Of a stretch of DNA of 64,000 nt, positions 61,190 to 64,000 are shown in pieces. Position 1 is the first letter of the stretch. Every line of letters starts with the position of its first letter. The position numbers were made by a program, and so were the translations under genes. Below the pieces are notes generated by a model. It was not told where the DNA came from. It saw only the letters and a program-made list of their open reading frames with translations, and searched no databases. The stretch covers positions 293,501-357,500 of the forward strand of contig JACVTC010000093.1 in NCBI GenBank assembly GCA_016946835.1, given 5' to 3'. The stretch comes from Neocallimastix lanati (nom. inval.). Its lineage: Eukaryota; Neocallimastigomycota; Neocallimastigomycetes; Neocallimastigales; Neocallimastigaceae.

Positions 61190-62239
61190 CTAAAAATAGA
61201 ATTTTCTAATTTCTAAAATTTTAGGATTCGTTACAAACACGAATGGACATTCCACCAAAGAATACTATTTCAATCTCAAAAAACAGAGAATATAGTATTA
61301 AAAATCAAAATAATAAAAAAAAAAAAAAAAAAAAAAAAAAGAAGAAGAAGAAAGGTAAAACCAACACCATGAGAATAAATTATTAAATTATTTAGAAAAT
61401 TCAGGAAACAATAATAATTATAACCATAAAACTATTTTAAGATACGCCAGAAGTAAATACTACTCTGTTAAACCTACAATTGTGATGAAAAATCTTGATT
61501 TAGGTGATGTTAAAACACTAATGCATCAGAGAAAAAAAAATTTAGTAAAGGGATATAAATCTATTGAAGGTTATTCCAAATAATAATAAGTATACTCATG
61601 ATTTTGATGATATAAACAATAATTCAATCGATTATATCAATCATTGGTTGTATATAACTTGCAAAATCAGGGTATATATTATTGATTGATTCTTCTTATT
61701 AGAGAAAAAGTAAGATTAAAATTATGGGATAGGAATAAAAATAAACTGGGTTATTTCTTTTCATCTAAATCTAATAAATTACCTATTAGAACGCACACAA
61801 TATTTCAATAGTATTAAAGCAATAGGAAATAATATTATGAACTCAGAGAAATAAGATTATAATACTATTGAAATATGGGGTTGAAAATTAGTCCATTTTT
61901 ATCAAAAGTAATTTACCTAAATACCTAGATTTATGTCATATAAAAATTCTTCCATGTATAGACTAAAAAATATCTGTGATAAGGGAAGAATCTAACAACG
62001 GAAAAAGCAAAAGAGCTCCTGAAAAATAATCCATTCAGACATTTCTGGATTGTATAACTTATTCATTTATAATAAGAAATACTTCCCCACAATGATGGAT
62101 GAATTTTCAAAAAAAAGCTGGGATAGGAACACTCAAGTTAAAAGCTGAAGTTTCTGATAGAATAACAGAGTTTTTTTATTCATTATGCTACGACAGAAAC
62201 CAAAATCCTTATAAATTCAAGAAAGGGTATTTTTCTTGG

Positions 62240-62273
<34 letters not shown>

Positions 62274-62280
62274 ATTTTCG
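61190..62280 (+). other. decayed coding-like region, unidentified
   Basis: Base composition is more balanced than the spacer. Fragments of plausible protein are visible on the plus strand, such as TILRYARSKYYSVKPTIVMK then NLDLGDVKTLMHQRKKNLVK (about 61430-61555) and GTLKLKAEVSDRITEFFYSL (about 62125-62185), separated by stops and A runs (61317-61340, 62244-62269). It looks like an old mobile element or dead gene; no family motif was recognised. Confidence 0.4.
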
Positions 62281-62391
62281 TACATTATTATGAATTATTT
62301 TATTAAACCATTCATAATGGATGTTTGCATTATAATTATATTAAATAGGTTAGTACCTTAATTTACACACCAGGTTTAATGGTATAATTAT

Positions 62392-62545
62392 TGTTAGAAT
62401 GTCCCCATTTCGTAATAGGAATTATCATTCTATTATATTTTCCATGAATATTTGGGATATTATTTTTTTAAATTATTTTATGTAGGATCTCTGACAAACA
62501 GTACTGTCTCCAATTATTGTTAATATATATATATATATGTATTGA
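62392..62545 (+). repeat. possible copia LTR fragment
   Basis: Begins TGTTAGAATGTCCCCATTTC, the usual copia LTR opening, in a less AT-rich block that ends near CTGTCTCCAATTATTG. No partner in the window. Confidence 0.3.
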
Positions 62546-62967
62546 AATAGTTAAATTTTAAATAACTTACTTTGTGATTGAGCAAAATATATGATTGCTT
62601 AAATTTTTGTAGGTAATGTATATTATTAAATTGTATTTTATATATATTTTTTTTAAGTGAAAATAATTTTAATAGAGTAATTATAGTTCATTATTTATAG
62701 GTAAGAGTTTTATTTGTTAAATTGTCAAAGTATATTTTAAATTATAGAACTCAATAAAAGTATGTATAATGAAGATATAAAATTTGTCCTTAAATAAGAT
62801 TTAGTGTGATTTTTTATTCTTTATATTTTTTTTTGAATTTGAGATATTTCTCTTCTATAATGTAATTTATATTTTAATACGTTTTTTCAATTTTATAATC
62901 ATAATATTGTAATTGGCAAAGTCTCCAGCAAAATAAAAAACTTTTTAAAAATTAACATATTATTATT

Positions 62968-63269
62968 GGGTGTGGGGCATTTCGCCAAATTGCATTTCGC
63001 CAGGTTGCGTTTCGCCAATTTTTTTGAAAGCATGTGGCGTATTAAAAAAATGTGGCATTTCGCCAAATTGAGAATTATTAAATAAATAAATAAATCAATA
63101 AATAAAATTAAATATTACTAATATCGCATAAAAGCAATTTTAAAAAAAAATATTTTGAATTAATATTTATTTATTTATTCATTTATTTATATCAATACTC
63201 TACTTGTCGAAATGCAACCTGGCGAATAGCAACTTGGGGAAATGCAACTTGGGGAAATGCAACTCTCCC
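62968..63269. mobile_element. 302-bp MULE-type MITE with repeated TIR units
   Basis: The left end GGGTGTGGGGCATTTCGCCA is followed by further GCATTTCGCCA and GCGTTTCGCCA units. The right end, read inward, is GGGAGAGTTGCATTTCCCCA with three more units. Flanks ATTATTATT at 62959-62967 and 63270-63278 are identical (9 bp), though in a simple-sequence context. Internal text (GAATTATTAAATAAATAA) matches the MITE at 23129. Confidence 0.8.
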
Positions 63270-63281
63270 ATTATTATTTAT

Positions 63282-63304
63282 TTAGGGTTAGGATAGGGTT
63301 AGGG
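63282..63304. repeat. interstitial telomere-like repeat
   Basis: TTAGGGTTAGGATAGGGTTA then GGG: four TTAGGG-type units, two imperfect, starting 4 bp after the MITE's target duplication. Confidence 0.75.
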
Positions 63305-63319
63305 TTTTGTTATGATATT

Positions 63320-64000
63320 TTTGGAATGTTGCATTTCGGATGTGGCTTTATATAAAAGACAACATTTATGTAAATGTGGCTTAAATTACATCAATTAAAT
63401 AAATATTTTATTTAATTTTAAAGAAATATATTTTAATATTTTTTGTTAAAATATTGATATAATACTATTTCTATTTAATAATATTTAATTTTAAAAGTAT
63501 AAATTATTTTTTATTTATAATAGTTTTTTCTCTTCCTCTATTTTATTTTATATTAATAAAAAAATTCCTTATTTTTTTTTATTTTTTACTTATTATTCAT
63601 TATTACTATTTATTTTGTTAAATAAATATAATCATTACAACAATAATAAAAACAATAATAATAGTAAAAATAATAAATGATAATAAATAAGAAATAACTA
63701 TAAATAATTATAAAATAAAAAATATTAAATAATAATTATATAATAAAAATAATATAATAATCATAAAAAATATAATGATAATGTTAAATAATAGTAAATA
63801 GATATTATTTATATATGTATATTTTTATTCATTTAATGTTTATAACCTAATCATTAGCATTATTTATTTTCAATATCATCAAATATTATTATTTATTATT
63901 TTAAAAATATTTTTTTTTTGAAAGTCTAGATTTTTTTTAATAATTTAAATATTATTATTAGAATTATTACTATTATGTATATATTATGTATTATTTATAA
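63320..64000. other. AT-rich end of window
   Basis: A GCATTTCG-like remnant lies at 63332-63341; otherwise TTA and AAT runs. A GTCTAGAT site at 63924-63931 resembles the palindromes upstream of the BTB genes. No gene was seen. Confidence 0.5.

Overview
The window is a gene-poor, extremely AT-rich eukaryotic chromosome segment. It is filled with homopolymer runs, (TTA)n arrays and a 7-bp TTATTTA satellite. The genes resemble those of the anaerobic gut fungi (Neocallimastigomycota, the Piromyces/Neocallimastix/Anaeromyces group). The reasons are a secreted GH10 xylanase with short AT-rich introns, a secreted LRR/transglutaminase-fold protein, a family of small BTB proteins, and Asn-rich retroelement linkers, all in near-saturating AT. 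This taxonomic call is an inference from style and gene content; no search was run.

Layout. 1-10 kb is a graveyard of transposons: a minus-strand Ty1/copia remnant interrupted by a Ty3/gypsy remnant, a broken MULE-type transposase, a gypsy integrase remnant, and a copia tail with its Asn-rich linker. 10.8-13.1 kb holds a three-exon GH10 xylanase whose first intron is mostly a (TTA)n array. It is followed by a broken membrane-protein tail and a second MULE with terminal inverted repeats and a target duplication. 15.6-20.4 kb is satellite and spacer. 20.4-21.4 kb is a secreted protein with a transglutaminase fold that lacks the catalytic Cys and His. 22-31 kb holds a MULE-type MITE, a copia element with both LTRs lying in a higher-order minisatellite, and a miniature LTR element (TRIM) with two identical LTRs. 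31-37 kb is tandem repeats, including about 400 bp of pure (TTA)n.

37-56.7 kb is the most gene-like part. Three intact single-exon BTB genes lie on the minus strand, and a fourth copy is broken by an internal inversion. Each intact gene has a palindrome close to AGTCTAGACT 0.5-1.4 kb upstream and two or three TATACCC motifs (sense strand) just after its stop. This looks like a small expanding family with shared, otherwise undescribed, control signals. 57-64 kb holds an LTR related to the copia element at the left end, a broken chromovirus in two blocks of opposite orientation, unidentified decayed sequence, a second MULE-type MITE and a short telomere-like TTAGGG tract.

The host genes shown do not form one pathway. 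The xylanase and the transglutaminase-like protein are secreted or surface proteins; the BTB proteins are presumably intracellular adaptors.
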